Assembly (NCBI GenBank): GCA_973895155.1
Contig: OZ316893.1
Location: 19,592,001 to 19,656,000 of the forward strand
Length of the DNA stretch: 64,000 bases
Direction: 5' to 3'
Source of the DNA: Marsupella aquatica
Lineage: Eukaryota; Marchantiophyta
The stretch's first letter is position 1. Each line of letters starts with the position of its first letter. The translations under genes and the position numbers were made by a program. The notes beneath the pieces are model-generated. The model had not been told where the DNA came from, searched no databases, and was given only the letters and a program-made list of their open reading frames with translations. Shown here one piece after another: positions 21,113 to 34,400 of the stretch.

Positions 21113-24100
21113 TTATTCTTTGAAGTCATCCTTGTCATCAACGGGAATAGGTTGGTTCCTCCAGTAAACAGCCAGCGCACTGCCTCCAAGCTGTACACCA
21201 GGAAAATTTTCACCAAGGTTAGATCTTATATTAATATTGTTACTAAAAATTTGCTTTTGCCCCAGATAGTCACGTTGCTTCGCCTGAAGAAATATGGCAC
21301 AATTTTTCCGAGGTACACATGAACACAGAACACGAATAGATCCCACAAGGAACAGGTCCCAATTACTTACCGCCATGCAGACAACACTAACAGCAGATGG
21401 TACAGCGACTAGAGGGTTGCTGAAGTGCTTTTGAGCTAACAAAAATCCAAGAGCAGAACTCTGCACAATCCCCAATTAAAAGGCTCAGCTGTTAGCTATG
21501 GGCATCAGTATTTCAAACGTTCATAAGCAGCCTTAAGATAATTCCACCTTGGATCCGACTTCACTGTCATGTGATAGGCGGTGGTGATTTCACAGGCAAA
21601 CTGGTGTGCACAAACCTGAGCCAAATTGTTTTTACTACGTCTTGAGATCTAGTAATAGTAGTAGCAGAAAAATTTCTTTCCCAGATAAGCATAAGAGTTC
21701 TTCAAGAATTGTAACTTGCCTGCATGCCACACTCGATAGATATTGTCCGACAGGTTGTCTCGCCGAAATTGCAGAACTTAGAGAGAAAGTAGCCTAGAGC
21801 AAAAGCAGCAGCATGAAGTAGTGCTACAGGGAGAATCAGTTGCGCTCCCTGAGCAACCAATACTTCTGAGACTTGACCAATCTGCGATTCATTGCACCCT
21901 TCTTAGGATAGAAATCGACAAAAGTACTTCAGGATTGTCTGCATAGCCATTAAGGCCATAGACCTCGCATCCTGGAGAAATAGGACGTCAACCATTTCAA
22001 ACAAGGAGGCAAAAAACCGGTAAATTGACTCGGAAATACCAAGTGAATTGTGGAGCAGAGGAGAAGATGCCTGCGAAGCAATGATACTTACAGGACTTGC
22101 GCAAAGGAGGGTTGTCAGAAGAACTCCGATCAATGGAGTCACTACTATAATCTTCTCTGTAAACTTGGGAAAGTATTCATGTGCCAGGACTGCATCCATT
22201 AAGAAAAGCAGATAGTCAGAGTACAGTGTGTAGAACACCTTGCTGTAATTGATGCCATAGCTCGATTATCTCGAAATTGGCTCCAGCACTTTCCAGATAC
22301 TTCTGATCCAGAAATCATTAATCAAGAAACAGATTACGAAATTAGTTTTAAGGTTTAGAGCACCAAGAAAGCACCTCCAAGAATTGTGGGTAAAAGGACC
22401 ACCTGGAAAGTACTGATCGCCAGCCCCTACACAACAATAGAAAGGATCATTACTCGTGAATTAAGGCTTTAAATGCTCAACCTCAAAATACTTTTGACAT
22501 ATAATACTCATGTTGTACTATCCACTTTTAACCAAGAGATATTTCTACTTCTTGGCCCAATAAAAGTGTACGACCAGAACGGAACAATCTTTATAAACCA
22601 TGCTAGAATGAAATGCCTAATACTTAAACACTAGAATCCGACCATACCACTCAAAAGTTCAAGAGCTCTACAAGATTCGACACTGACCACTGCATCGACG
22701 GGAACCAGTTGTCCAGCCAGAAGTTTTGTCAAGAGTGGTGTCATAAAAATTGCACCAATGGTAGACGCACTGCAGCAAGAGAGACATCCAGAGTATGACC
22801 GCCAAGAATGTTAAACAATGACCAAATACCAGAGAATATTGTAAAAGGGAATCCTTTCCACATGGTTTGCCACATCAGTTCATTGATTCTTCGGAAAAAA
22901 GTTCTCGCAGTGTGTATGCGAAGTGAGAGGAAAACTCATACGTCGTCATGAGGACTGAAAGAGCTACATTTCCCTTGGAAATGTAAGTCGCGACATTCGA
23001 GGCTTGACCTCCTGGGCAGCATGAAACTAGGATAAGCCCTGTGGCAAGAGGTGCTGAAAGTTTCAAACCCTGCAACGAACAGCAAAGGTAAGGCCAAGAC
23101 AACCACTTGAATTTCAGACAACATGAAGTCAGCATTCTCAACCTTAAGCAATTACAGATTCTGAATAAAAAAGGTGCAAAGGGTTCCCCATATAATGCGC
23201 ACCCTCGTATTTCTACACAAACCCCACAAAATGACAAGCAAAAGCATGACGTGTATATACCAGAGCAATAAGGAAACCCAGGATGGGCTTCACACAATAT
23301 TGTGCAACAAATCCAACACCAACCTGCAATAGGAGAATAGAGCAAGGGTCAGATGAACCTGATCGAAACAGTTGAGACATAGCAATCGAAGGACTGTTAA
23401 ATGTAAGCACGGTATAAGTACAAAGAATCCTACGACAAAAAGTTGATCTCAGTGCTCAGTGTGGATGCACAAATCTGAAACTTGTTTTAAAAACACACCG
23501 TCCATGGGTTTCTCAAGCATCTCCTGAAGTCGTCAAAACTCAAGGTTAGTCCCATAGACAGCATGAGGAAACCCAGAGCGACTGTGAACAGATCTGTCTG
23601 TAGCCACGTGACCTGTGGAACAAACACAATGCAAAGTTAGCAATCCAGCAATGACTTAGACAAGCTCGGAGAGTGACATACTTTAGACAGTAAGCGCAGA
23701 CACACCTCCTGAGCCAAAATTGTTAACAGCATAACAAAGGTGACAGTGTCTGGAGCTTACAGCAGATGGCTTGTAGATGCCGATAACTGTTCCAAGAATG
23801 ACCTGGAAGCCCACACGGAATTGAACAGTAAGGATCGTGCGGTGCCCGAACAAAAGGAAATGAGATTCGACATGGCAAAATGGGTACAAACGCCAGACGC
23901 CAAGATTGGATCACATCAATAGCATTTGTAGATGCCAACAGTATTTTCGACTCTTGGTGCCGAGTTGAAATACCCGACTATGGTAGCATGGCGATCGTGC
24001 TAGTTTGCTATAATTGGATCAAATCAATAGCAATTTGTACGTGCCAGCAGTGCTTTCAAAAACGTTTGGAGCAGAGTTCATATACCCGCTCCAATCCTTC

Positions 24101-25769
24101 CCACAAACCCAGAGAGTTGTGTAGATAGTAAATCTCACCCAAACAGGGAACAAGGTGGTAAGTAATTCTACGAATTTCTCAAAACCGGAGGATTCCTTGG
24201 GCGTGGCATCCCCTCCAGCTGGCACTTCAGCCGCGGCACTCGCGTCAGCTCTGCACTGGAACTTCCTCCTGTGCCACAGACAGAAATCCCAACAATCCAT
24301 ACTTCACAGTAAATAAGTGACGCCTACAGCAATTTAAGTCGATAGCCAATCAACCACACACATTGCCGCCACTTGAGCCATTCATGCTGAATAAGCGACA
24401 CTGTCATTTTCGAGAATCTAGTGGAAACGGAAACCAGCACAAGACTTTTCCCTTTTCACCGGAATCGAATTAGCTACCGTCCACAAAATCGCCCAATTGA
24501 GCTTCCATACGGCAAAACCATTCCAATTATGTAGTTACCTGGGAGAAATGGGCAAGAGCGGAGAGAAATTGAAGTTCTTCTTCCCACCAATAACAGAGCC
24601 AGGACTGCACGATACAGCATTGGGGACGGCTCTGCTGCGCAAACCTGAAAACGAAGAACTCCATTTAGTCACCATGAGTAGAATGACAACCAAACTTTCA
24701 TGTATCCCAAAATAAAGTCCACACAGCGAGTCGATCGAAATAGCACAAGTACCAAAATCTGAATCTGGGAGCAAACGACAACTCTGCGACGCCCTGTATC
24801 AGAGAGATAGTTATATCTGGATATTACGCAGGCCCCCAAGATGTATACGGTCCCCACAACTAAGCATTTCCAGGTTACAAAAAGGACCAGTGCACGAATG
24901 CAGGCAGTGCATAGCAGAAATAGGCATTATGCGAGTTGACATTGAATCATTGAGACATTCCCGACCATCGGCATATGTCTTGAGCATCAACAGTGTCGAC
25001 TCATCGATAATATCCATAAAACCCTGTCCATCCAGGGATGGGAAGTCAGATTCCCAAACTATCCTCCCAGCTCCAGAGCAAGAAAGCGTACGTGACCCGC
25101 AATTAGTCTGGACTGAAAAGCCCACGTTGCACTCTGGGGCTCAATCCTGCCAGGCACAAAAAACTCCGACCGGTGGCAGCCTTTGAGCTCTTGGTGACTT
25201 TTGAATGACCTCGCATTCGAGCCCCACGTGAGCGTTCAATAGAGTGCACTGATTTCACCCCAATGCACATAGATTCCATACCCGTATCCTTCGCCTTCCC
25301 ACATCGCCGATCCCTAAACTACACTGGCCTTGGTGGACAGACGATTCCATGAGATCAGACTAAATAAATAATGCTCCCGGCACAATCTCAATAGTGACCA
25401 AGAATTCCATCCACATACTGAAAAGCCTCCGAGACCTATCCAGCTCTTCCGACACTACAAGAGAAACTGAAGATGTGTAGATGATGCTTAGGCCTCGCTG
25501 GCCGACCCTTGACAGAAATACGGAAGCGAGCTCCGGGGCACTTATTTATCCACAATACTGTAGAAGTCCTCCGACACTCGACGTCCCCAGCAGACGATGA
25601 ACAGAGAGGGAAACATCATTCGATGAGACAGAGATGAGAGAAGAGAAGAGAAAGCACCAGCTGGAAGTAGAGTGGCAATGGGATAGTTGCAACGAGTGGA
25701 CCCGACGGTCCGCTGCTGCTGCTGAATGCCGAGAGCTGGAACACAAATCCGAGCTGCCATCGTTGCCAT
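21113..25769 (-). CDS. BASS2: Plastid BASS2-type sodium:pyruvate (bile acid:sodium symporter family) carrier
   Basis: Bile acid:sodium symporter family carrier of the chloroplast inner envelope; the BASS2 class imports pyruvate with sodium. Exons 2-13 follow the plant protein closely: 24539-24644, 24139-24268, 23761-23802, 23499-23612, 23261-23323, 22942-23069, 22688-22769, 22375-22426, 22092-22189, 21720-21881, 21371-21460 and 21113-21190. Phases agree at every junction. Exon 1 starts at ATG 25769. It encodes a plastid transit peptide and ends at a phase-1 donor, either 25658 (418 aa total) or 25559 (451 aa). Visible family blocks are [52 protein letters not shown] (residues around the sodium site), [35 protein letters not shown] and a C-terminal DDKDDFKE. 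The intron after exon 11 uses a GC donor (CAG|gcaagt). Close similarity to the BASS2 subgroup makes the pyruvate role likely but inferred. Confidence 0.93.
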
Positions 25770-26870
25770 GGCCCTCGTCGCTGGTATGCTATATTAGCGA
25801 AAAATTAGTGTAACAAATGCGTCCGCTCGTTGTCCTTCTGTGTCTTCTTCCCTCCGTACCCGAACGACGCACGATCAAGCTCCCTCGGACGACTTTGGTA
25901 GTAGCGGTGGATAACAACACGGCAACAATAAATCGAATCGCCGGCCCGAAGCAGAAATCTGCAACTTAACAGTTGTACAACCCTCGCCTCGCCTGGGCAC
26001 CGAATCTCATCACATCTCAAAATACCATAAAATACTTCGGCAGCTAAAAAGCAAATAGCCTCGACTCAGCTCACCAAAAAGAAAGACGTTGCTGGTGCTG
26101 GCCAGTCGATGGATGCTGCGGCCCTCAGAGTTCTGTCACAGTGTCACAGTGTCACTCCACTTTACTACTGCCAAACTAATCCCATCGACCGCAGCGCAGA
26201 CGACGGAGCAAACAGGATCGATTCTGGATGCGAGCTCCGGAATTGGACCGTGCCGGTCGAGGAGTCAGAGAGCGAGCAGAGTCCAGTGGCAGTGGCAGTA
26301 GTGTCGAGTCTAGTCTTTCCATCAGTGGACTGAAAGACTACAGGACTGCAGAAACTTTACTCTTCTGGAGTTCGGGTACCGTTCGAGAAACTCTCGTAGA
26401 AACGTACTGTACACTGAAGTAAAATGGAGACAATTGTCCGACACGAAAATAGGTCGGTGAGGCGCGCAAACACGATATATTCTGTCTGGTGGAAATATCA
26501 GACAGATATGTCTTGTTTGCGGTACTGGAGGAGCAACTACTGACTGGTTTGCGGCAAGGAAAGGCAAGCGTTATCCGTCGGGGTCCGGCGCCGATTCCGT
26601 CTTTAGTCGCTGGTGCGGACAGGAGGGGGTCTCATCCTGACCGTCTGTCTCCCACGGTTGCGGAACATCTGGCCGTCTTTTTGTCGTCCGGAAAACGGCA
26701 GTCCAGACGGCCGACGGATGTCGAAATCTCCGCCCGCTCCTCGCAAAACTCTCCATTCTGTGATTGGCTGAAGGGGGGGTTTTGGGGGATATTTCTAAAG
26801 GGGAAATCTGGCTTGAACAAGCTCCAGAACACGCATTTGACTGTACTGAAACAGGTCAAGTCATAACCCA
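25770..26870. other. Upstream region of BASS2, partly GC-rich
   Basis: Likely promoter and leader of the minus-strand transporter. A CpG-rich block at about 26550-26770 (ccgtcggggtccggcgcc and similar) resembles a promoter island, possibly of a divergent gene. The plus-strand frame 26489-26866 in it has no recognisable domain. Confidence 0.4.
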
Positions 26871-26935
26871 TTATTTTTTATTTTTTATTTTTATTTTTGG
26901 TTTGTACTGAAAGAGGTCAAGGCATAACCTACATG
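26840..26935. repeat. Short duplication separated by a T-rich run
   Basis: The words tgtactgaaacaggtcaag (about 26841) and tgtactgaaagaggtcaag (about 26903) are near-identical copies about 61 bp apart. They are separated by a run of attttttattttt units. Confidence 0.75.
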
Positions 26936-29900
26936 ATTAGATTCACATAACACATGGTTTGACACCAAAGTCAGAGCTGTAGGGTCAAATGCACCTGTAA
27001 CCTCTAAAACCTTGAAAACTAACAAATAGGGGTTGATTTTGGAGGAATGGTTGTTAGAATTGCAGACAATCTCTAATGAGAGAACTGTATTGAGAAGGCC
27101 AAATAAGTAGAGGGGAAAGGAGCCTTGGCGGAAGATCAAGGGGATCTCCTTGGTAACTTAAGATCTAACTGCTAAGTAGTTAACTGCAAATAATGCAATA
27201 CAGACACACGACTTTCTGATCTCTGCCTAATCCTAATATGATCTATAGCTAATCAGAGTCATGATGTGTTGCCTGATTCTATTGCTACCTATATAACTTA
27301 CTAGTAGCCAGTTAGTTCCGACAATGGTTTCCCACCAGTGACCCCTATCCCTAAATTATTGGCATTTGGCCTACATTTTCACAACACCTGACCTCCATAT
27401 TTGGTAGAAATGGCAGCCAGAAAAGAGACCTCTACCCTAATGTCTATTCCCATTTAAGTCAGATTCCACCACATGTCACAAAATCCTAGATATGATTGAG
27501 AACTTGAACCTAGGTATGCCAAGGCATCATTTTGGAGTGATAGAGGTCAAAAAAAGGGGTGAACTGCTGGTGACTGGACTCAACATGAGGGCTTTTGTAG
27601 TTTCTAGGCCTCTAAATGATGAGCTACATTTTTAGTTTAGAGGTCATCAGCCCCTAAACCACTGGAGATGCTCTCATATCAGGGCATCTCAATACTTGGC
27701 TGTACCAGGATTACTTTTTCAAACTCCCATCCAAGTTATGGAAGCCAATCTTTGGCTATGAGAAGGAAAGCCCACGGGGTCAACACAATCTGTGACTTTC
27801 CTTGCAACTCTTGGCACAATCCAGAAATTGGGAAAGCCAAGACTCTGAAACTCTGGAAAGCTGCAACTGAATGTACTTGGGCTTTGCGCATGATGTGGTG
27901 ATGGCTGCTGCATTTGAGATGGTGGCTGATTGAGAATGAAGGGAAAATGATATGTGCTATGAGACAAAGGTGAGGCCAGAACTCCTGCCTGCCTTATGGG
28001 GTTGCTTAAGGCTACCTCCCCCATTTTTTAAATTCCCTAAGTGGGCCGTATAACCAGAGTTACATGATGGACCACAAATCCGTAACTAATCCACAAATCT
28101 GTAATTGAATTAAAATACCCCTAATGCTTTTCAACAAAAATTTTAAAGTCTTCTGCTCAATTGAATAAAAAAACCTTTAACTTATTCGCACGCAATGGGT
28201 CGGAAGAAGCGAAGCGAGGGCCTGGGTTCACAACTAGTTGCAAGCCAAACCAGAGGCCACGGTGAACAAATCAAAGGATTCTCTCCAAGAATCAATATTA
28301 TGATGTTCCCCCTTAGGAGTCAATGGAGTATTATCCACATAAAATTGTTGAGCTAAATATAGCCCCGCATTTGGAGCCAACTTCTTCCAATGGCCTCATT
28401 GATAACTTCTCAGTTAAGAGACAATCCAAACCTTTGATGGCGATAATGAAGAAAATCCCCAAGAAAAGCAAAGATATCGGGAAAGATATTGGGCGGCCTT
28501 GCCTAACTGAACAAGTAATGTTGAATGAGGCCATAGCTTGTCCATTGGTCAAAATAGCCAATGTGGAATTCAAAGTATTGGCACAAAAGAAATGAGGAAG
28601 AATTTGACAAAGCCGATCCTAATATTCAGCATATGGGATTTTACTAGACTACCACTCATGTTTGGAATTATGATACCTTGCCACTGATTTTTTTGTATTA
28701 CAAATGAATGCCACTCTTTTAGTTTTTGGGTTACTAAAACTAGTAACGCATGTTAGTTTCCCTCACACCCAATTTCATGCACACTGCCTAGGTCTCTTTC
28801 AAGGTGACTTTGACCATCCTCAGGAGGACACGGACAAACTTTAAGGCTATGCATAGGGACAGGCTAACATTGGACAGAGGCCATGTGTTGGACTGGACCA
28901 CTTTACCCACCCCTCGATCAACTGAGGGCTGCTTGATTACAAAAGCAGGTGTGATGATAGTCATTGGACGTGAAGGAGCTAATTAACCTAGGTTAGTTTT
29001 CTTAAATAACAAACAAAACCATTGTAATAAATAGAAAAAATCAGTGGCAAGGTACATGCTACGCCAACAAAGAGTGGTACTCTAATAAATCCTAGATTTA
29101 TGAAACTACTAAAATTGCCATTTATTTTGTTGCATTATTGATATGTAACTTTTATGAGCTTGGGGCTATTTTGAGTGGTTGTTGTTGCAACCTTGGATGG
29201 ACTTGCAATTCTGTCTCCTGGTTTGTGTTCTTTTTGTGCCTCATTGGCTAGCCACAATGGTCCCTGCAATACATTGGGCGCTTTGTCATCTTTATCTTGT
29301 CCCGCCTACTTGTTTTGCTTGTCTTGTTGCTCATACACTATCACTGCTCATTGTTCTTGTCCACAAATAAATTGTGCTTGAAATGTGCAAGAAAATGAAA
29401 GGTGAATTCAAATTTTAATTAATTTTTTTGTTGATTTTATGGGGATAGCTCTCATCAAAGGGAATAAAATCACTACCAACTGATTAAGTATTAATAAAGT
29501 TATGATCATATTTGATTTTTGATTTCATCTTCCATCTCCCAACTTCCTGCCCATTTTAGCAATGATATGTTTTGGCAAGCTTCGAAGACCATGTCCATTA
29601 ATACATGACAAAATTCAATTTCCTTGACTGTTTTGGAAAGCTGTTGTCTGGGCAAGTTAGATTGATCTCAGGCATTGCTGAAATGATATATGGAGAAGCA
29701 ATATTTTCTATTTTAATAGCATTTTCCTTATCAAAAACAGTTCAATTGGCCCTAATTATATTGCTGTGTGAGATGTTTTCGATTTTTTGCATACCCTTAG
29801 CATGCCAGACCTATTATTTGCCCCTATAGCTTATCTCAAAAGTTTTCAGTTATGCCCAGCCCATTCTATCATGAACCAAAAACATGGGACATTATTCTAT

Positions 29901-30389
29901 CCCCCCCTTCAGCTAGTGCAAAAGACAAAAAAACCTTAAGAAATTGCATCCACCTTGGAAGGCTCTAACGTCAAGATATGCCATGCTTGGAAGGCTCTAC
30001 TTCAAAATATGCCATGCAAGCCGATTGGGAAGCCCAAATTTTCCTTGCAGCTGATTATTTGCAAAGATGTGTTGATGGAAGATGAGCACGAACTAAGATT
30101 GCACCCAAAATGATCACTTTGTACAGGTTGTATTTGTTCTTGTTCATAAAATTTGACCAAACACAACCAAAATTGCAAACCAGAAAGAAACGTTTAATCA
30201 CCGTCAGTTGCACTTTTGTCGAGCAGAGAATTGTTAAGAATGAAAATTTGAATTAGCGCTATCACTGTGCTCTGCAATTTTGTAAACTCACAACGAATGA
30301 GAGTGGAATGTCCCAGGGTGACAATTGAGAATGGAAATCTTCTCTTATTGTAGTCCAGGATCTGTTTCTCATTTGTAATGTGATCTATC

Positions 30390-30391
<2 letters not shown>
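26936..30391. other. AT-rich intergenic stretch, no recognised gene
   Basis: No coding region is recognised. The frames 27668-27901, 28323-28595 (Lys-rich) and 29175-29381 are short and have no domain that I know. They may be decayed transposon pieces. Confidence 0.4.

Positions 30392-30463
<72 letters not shown>
30392..30463. repeat. GA dinucleotide microsatellite, about 36 units
   Basis: An uninterrupted GA run of about 72 bp. A plus-strand frame reading through it (alternating Arg-Glu) is an artefact of the repeat. Confidence 0.97.
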
Positions 30464-30465
<2 letters not shown>

Positions 30466-32251
30466 TGTCACTCCATCAACAACGGCATGAAGATAATGTT
30501 GTGCATCAATTCCCACAAATTCACGGACGAGAGGATTTGTGGATGCAACAGATGAACTGTTGTTTCTTCACAATAGCACAACATATCTCTTTAGTTTTGT
30601 GAGAGCAATTGTAAATGGGCACACTTACAGAATCCCTCCAATGCCATTTCACAATTGACAAACAAACCATTTTCTACAAGCAACCGCAATATGATTTCAG
30701 GACGCAGCTTTCACCAAGCAACCCACCAAATAACCACCAAATAACAGTGAAGGTGTGCTTACACGTCCCAAAGGGACTTAAAACACAAGCTTTCCAAACA
30801 AGTACATTCGAATGTTCTATGTATGTGCGGAGCTCACTGAATTCAGATCAGGGTTCTGCCAAATACTTCAGAGTTCCTTACATGCACAGGTGTTACTCAA
30901 AATAGCGGAGACACTATTGATAACAGTTACCCAGACTTTGTCCAGCGAACGTGATGTAACATTAAGATCGGCCAACATTTGTACGATACACAATTTTCAC
31001 AGATCGCAGTCACTGGTGAGATGACATTGTAGACTCAGTTTTGATTGACCTGGATCGCAGGGAACATTTGTGAGAGGTGCGTTGATAATTGTTTATGATG
31101 TGATTCCCCTAGACCGAAAATTCTGTGTTCAAGGTATGTGAGCAACCTTGACATTGAGGGCAATTGCTATCATATATGTGTGTACTTCTCCTAGGATGGT
31201 TCCAACAGCAAGCTCCTCAGAATTTGAAAGCCTAGTTTACTATAGAGTAATCCGTATATGGATCATTCAGACTTAGTAAAGAAGAAAACATCAATATTCG
31301 TGTCTGATTTCACCAAAGACGAACGAGCTTTATAGTAAGCTTGACAAGAAGCATCCAGAAAGTTCGATGTAGCTGCCCAGGACTAATCTGTAACTTTGCC
31401 GACAAAATCATAGAGGAGATCATCACTTATGTAGGTACCTGAGAAAGATTCGTCACGAATGATTCATGGTGAGAAAGTGATATCAGACTCTTTCCCCTAG
31501 AGATTTCCTTCTACACTGCATCGTAGAAACTTGAGAGAATTTCATGAGGGACAACATCATCGCTACAATTAATTTTTCATTCATTGATTGTTTGAAAAGT
31601 TGGCGGTACCCCTTCGCGTCCATCAAGAGACCCAGTAACTTTCCATCAACAAACATGTCGAACACTTCCAAACTATGCAATTCTTGAGTAAGAAAAGTTG
31701 TTGCGCGTGAATTTAGTTCATGCATAACGAGAGATGGTACCGAGGTAGGTACCTTTTGGATTGTGGTCAAGAGGCCCTGTGGTTTGTGGCTGAGGTGATC
31801 CAACCCAGGAAATCAAGTGGTTTACAGTCCGTTTCTAAGGAAGTGACGACCTTAATATGCTTGTCATTTTTGACCTTTACGTGATCAGCACTGGCAGCAC
31901 ATGTCCTCTCAAGTGGCACACGAAGGAAATGACCTATCGCAAATAGTCCCAAACAGCCTCCAATCTATGTGGCGAATTCCAAAAAAAGTAGGCGTTCCAA
32001 CGCGGTGGAGCGTTACCACGGGACAACAGAGGAGAGATGCTCCCGACCAAATGTCGTATGCCGTCTGGTTTATGCGCATCAAGACAACGCATCTGCTTCC
32101 CTCAGATGATGTCAATGAGTGATGGCACCCCCCCCGCCCCCGACGTTACTGCAACAGGAGTACACTCGACTCCGGAGACCATGCTCTCCTCAAAGGTGTT
32201 GCACCGAAAGGGTGCGCACTGCATTGGAGACGTGTCCAAACAACCTCCTAA
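30464..32251. other. Intergenic stretch, no recognised gene
   Basis: No coding region is recognised. Minus-strand frames at 31483-31803 and 31767-31952 overlap and look somewhat protein-like (for example LEVFDMFVDGKLLGLLMDAKGYRQ, read from an alternative start), but I cannot assign a family. Confidence 0.35.
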
Positions 32252-32530
32252 GAGGTCCCGTCCCGGTGGTACACGGGGTCCACCACTAAAGCTGTTGCTG
32301 AGCAGCTCTTTCAGGACGCCTACGCTAACACAAAACGAGGATTGGACCTGAGTAGTCACATTATTTGGTGTGGTGAAACTTATGGTCTTTCTCATTACCG
32401 GGTGCAAACATGCGAAGAAAACGGACATTTTTGTCATCAGTGTCTTGTCAAGAAGCGGTTTCCAGTCGACTCTTCGTCGGGTAACAATGCCTCACATTTT
32501 TGGTCACCAGCGCGAGAACGCATAATGTAA
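32252..32530 (+). pseudogene. Cys/His-containing open frame, possible gene remnant
   Basis: After an in-frame TAA near 32250, the plus-strand frame stays open for about 92 codons to a TAA at 32530, with no suitable ATG. The translation contains TKAVAEQLFQDAYANTKRG, HIIWCGETYGLSHY and CEENGHFCHQCLVKK, so Cys and His are clustered in a possible zinc-binding pattern. I do not recognise the family. It may be one exon of a gene or a transposon-derived fragment. The tail overlaps the first copy of a tandem repeat. Confidence 0.35.
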
Positions 32531-32890
32531 GGAAGAAAGCAAAACAAAGGACAGAAAGAATAGCCCTCATGGAACTAGCTATTCCGAGGTGGAAGTCCAA
32601 TTGATCCTTCGTTTAGGGTGAGAATGAGATCGCACACTGTACTCAACATTTTGGTTACCAGAGCCTAACATCGTATCAAGCAAACTTGCAAGGACAGAAA
32701 ACAGCGCTCTCACTGAACTAGCTATTCTGAGGTGGACGTTAAATTGATCCTTCATTTAGGGTAAAAAGGAGATCGCATACTGTACTCGACATTTTGCTTA
32801 CCGGCGCGTGATATCGAGCATAAATGCAAGGACAGAAATGAGAACCCTAACTGAACTAGCTATTCCGAGGGGAAGTCAGATTGATATACA
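32495..32890. repeat. Degenerate tandem repeat, unit about 143-152 bp, three copies
   Basis: Copies begin at about 32495, 32647 and 32790, each starting cattttt/g and including gaactagctattc. The third is incomplete. They have diverged considerably by substitutions and small indels. Confidence 0.8.
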
Positions 32891-33509
32891 CGCAGAAAGA
32901 TCGCTTGTCAATGATTGATACTAGTTTGGTCATCGGTGTTTATTTGCAGCGCGATCAGAAGCACAGACCTCCGGTAAAATGCCATTTCTTTGTCTAAAGC
33001 AAAATTTACAGAACACAACAAAACATACTCAATGATGTTGAACAATGAAGATGCAGCAAATTCAGGAGATCCTTACCAAAGAGACTATCTCTATGCCGGA
33101 AGCACAATCTTGCGCAATTGAAGAAAGCATCTCGATCGATCCCTTCGTTCAAAATGGCAATGGACGTTTGCCTCAAAGCCTTACTCTCCTTCCTCACCCA
33201 AACTAGTTCAAATCCTTTCCTGTCTACGCCATTATTAGGTGATGCAGCACAGTTTGAGCAACTCCACGACGCGCTGCAGTACTTTCTTCGCAATCGCAGA
33301 TTCGCAGTGAACCCTGCTTCAACCCCAATTTCGGACTGATTACTCACCATAGCTCAAAGCTTTTCACGCCCAACTGGCCACAAGTTCAATCCCCCTGGGG
33401 CATCCCCTGCATTTGGTTCTGTTCCTGCTTATTTGACCATTCCCCTCAGTCCGGGAAAAAGAGTAGTCCATTGAGAAAATGGCATTGTCAGCCAGCAATC
33501 CCCCAAAAT
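32891..33509. other. Intergenic stretch, no recognised gene
   Basis: Overlapping open frames on both strands (33006-33350 minus, 33118-33339 plus) have no recognisable domain. Confidence 0.4.
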
Positions 33510-33960
33510 GGGAAGGATAAAAGGGTGTGTCAAAACACGGTCATAAATAAGACAGGCAGCCAAAATCTACAACTATAATATCCACGGTCATAAATAAGAC
33601 AGGCAGCCAAAATCTACAACTATAATATCCAGTGTTTTTTTAGTACTTAGTCCCAATACAAAAAACTTCTGGGCACTAAAGATCCACAGCAGTTGAATTA
33701 TATTAACTGTTTTCCCTGACCTTAGATGGAGAAAATGTGCACCCCTGGCACATATATGCTTCTCGCTGTCCCATAAATACCTTGGCCCAACTCTCCATGG
33801 GCCGGTCCTCCTTCCACAGTGCAACGCACTGACATAGAGCTCGTGTATAGGATAATAGGGTGTGTCAAAACAAGGCCATAAATAAGATAAGCTACCAAAA
33901 TGCATAGGATAATAGGGTATGTCAAACCAAAGCCATAAATAAGATAGGCCACTTCAATAA
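33510..33960. repeat. Complex repeat with four copies of a cataaataaga unit
   Basis: A 47-bp perfect tandem pair begins at 33538 and 33585 (core cggtcataaataagacaggc). A diverged 57-bp tandem pair begins at 33847 and 33904 (core ataggataataggg, then ccataaataaga). The two pairs share the same core, so one family was duplicated locally at two levels. Confidence 0.85.
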
Positions 33961-33970
33961 AATAAAACTA

Positions 33971-34175
33971 TTTTATGGCCACTCAAGAAGTAAGGAGTTA
34001 AGGGTTACCTAATTACCAGCCCTATAAAAATATTACGCCTATAACACATTGCTTACAAGAGAATGGCCATAAACAGTTTTATGGCCATGAAGTAAGGAGT
34101 CAGGCGGCTACCTAATTACCAGCCCCATAGAATCTTACACCCATAGCACTTGGCTTACAGGAGAACATTGACAGG
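33971..34175. repeat. Tandem duplication, about 106-bp unit, diverged
   Basis: Copies start at 33971 and 34077, each beginning ttttatggcca and containing acctaattaccagcccc or a variant. They differ by several substitutions and short gaps. Confidence 0.85.
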
Positions 34176-34400
34176 CGCTAATGAGTATCTTGGCACTAAC
34201 AGTGTGTCCCCAAAGTGAAGAAAAGTTGAGCTATGGTACTTGCAAAACTTTTTGGAGCATTCTCAGAGTAGGGCTTGGACTAGAACCCCAACCCCAGTCG
34301 TCCTCATAGTTCGTAAATGTGGTATGGGAAAAAGTTTACGATCACCAGTTTCCTGCCAAGAGATTTGATGTAAATAATAAAGACACTACCAGTAACCTAT

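Noticed and set aside
30390-30602. Open frame with a long Arg-Glu repeat
   Set aside because: It is the translation of a GA microsatellite; there is no other coding evidence.
33971-34175. Possible CRISPR-like or satellite array
   Set aside because: Only two diverged copies with no spacers; an ordinary local duplication in a plant nuclear genome.
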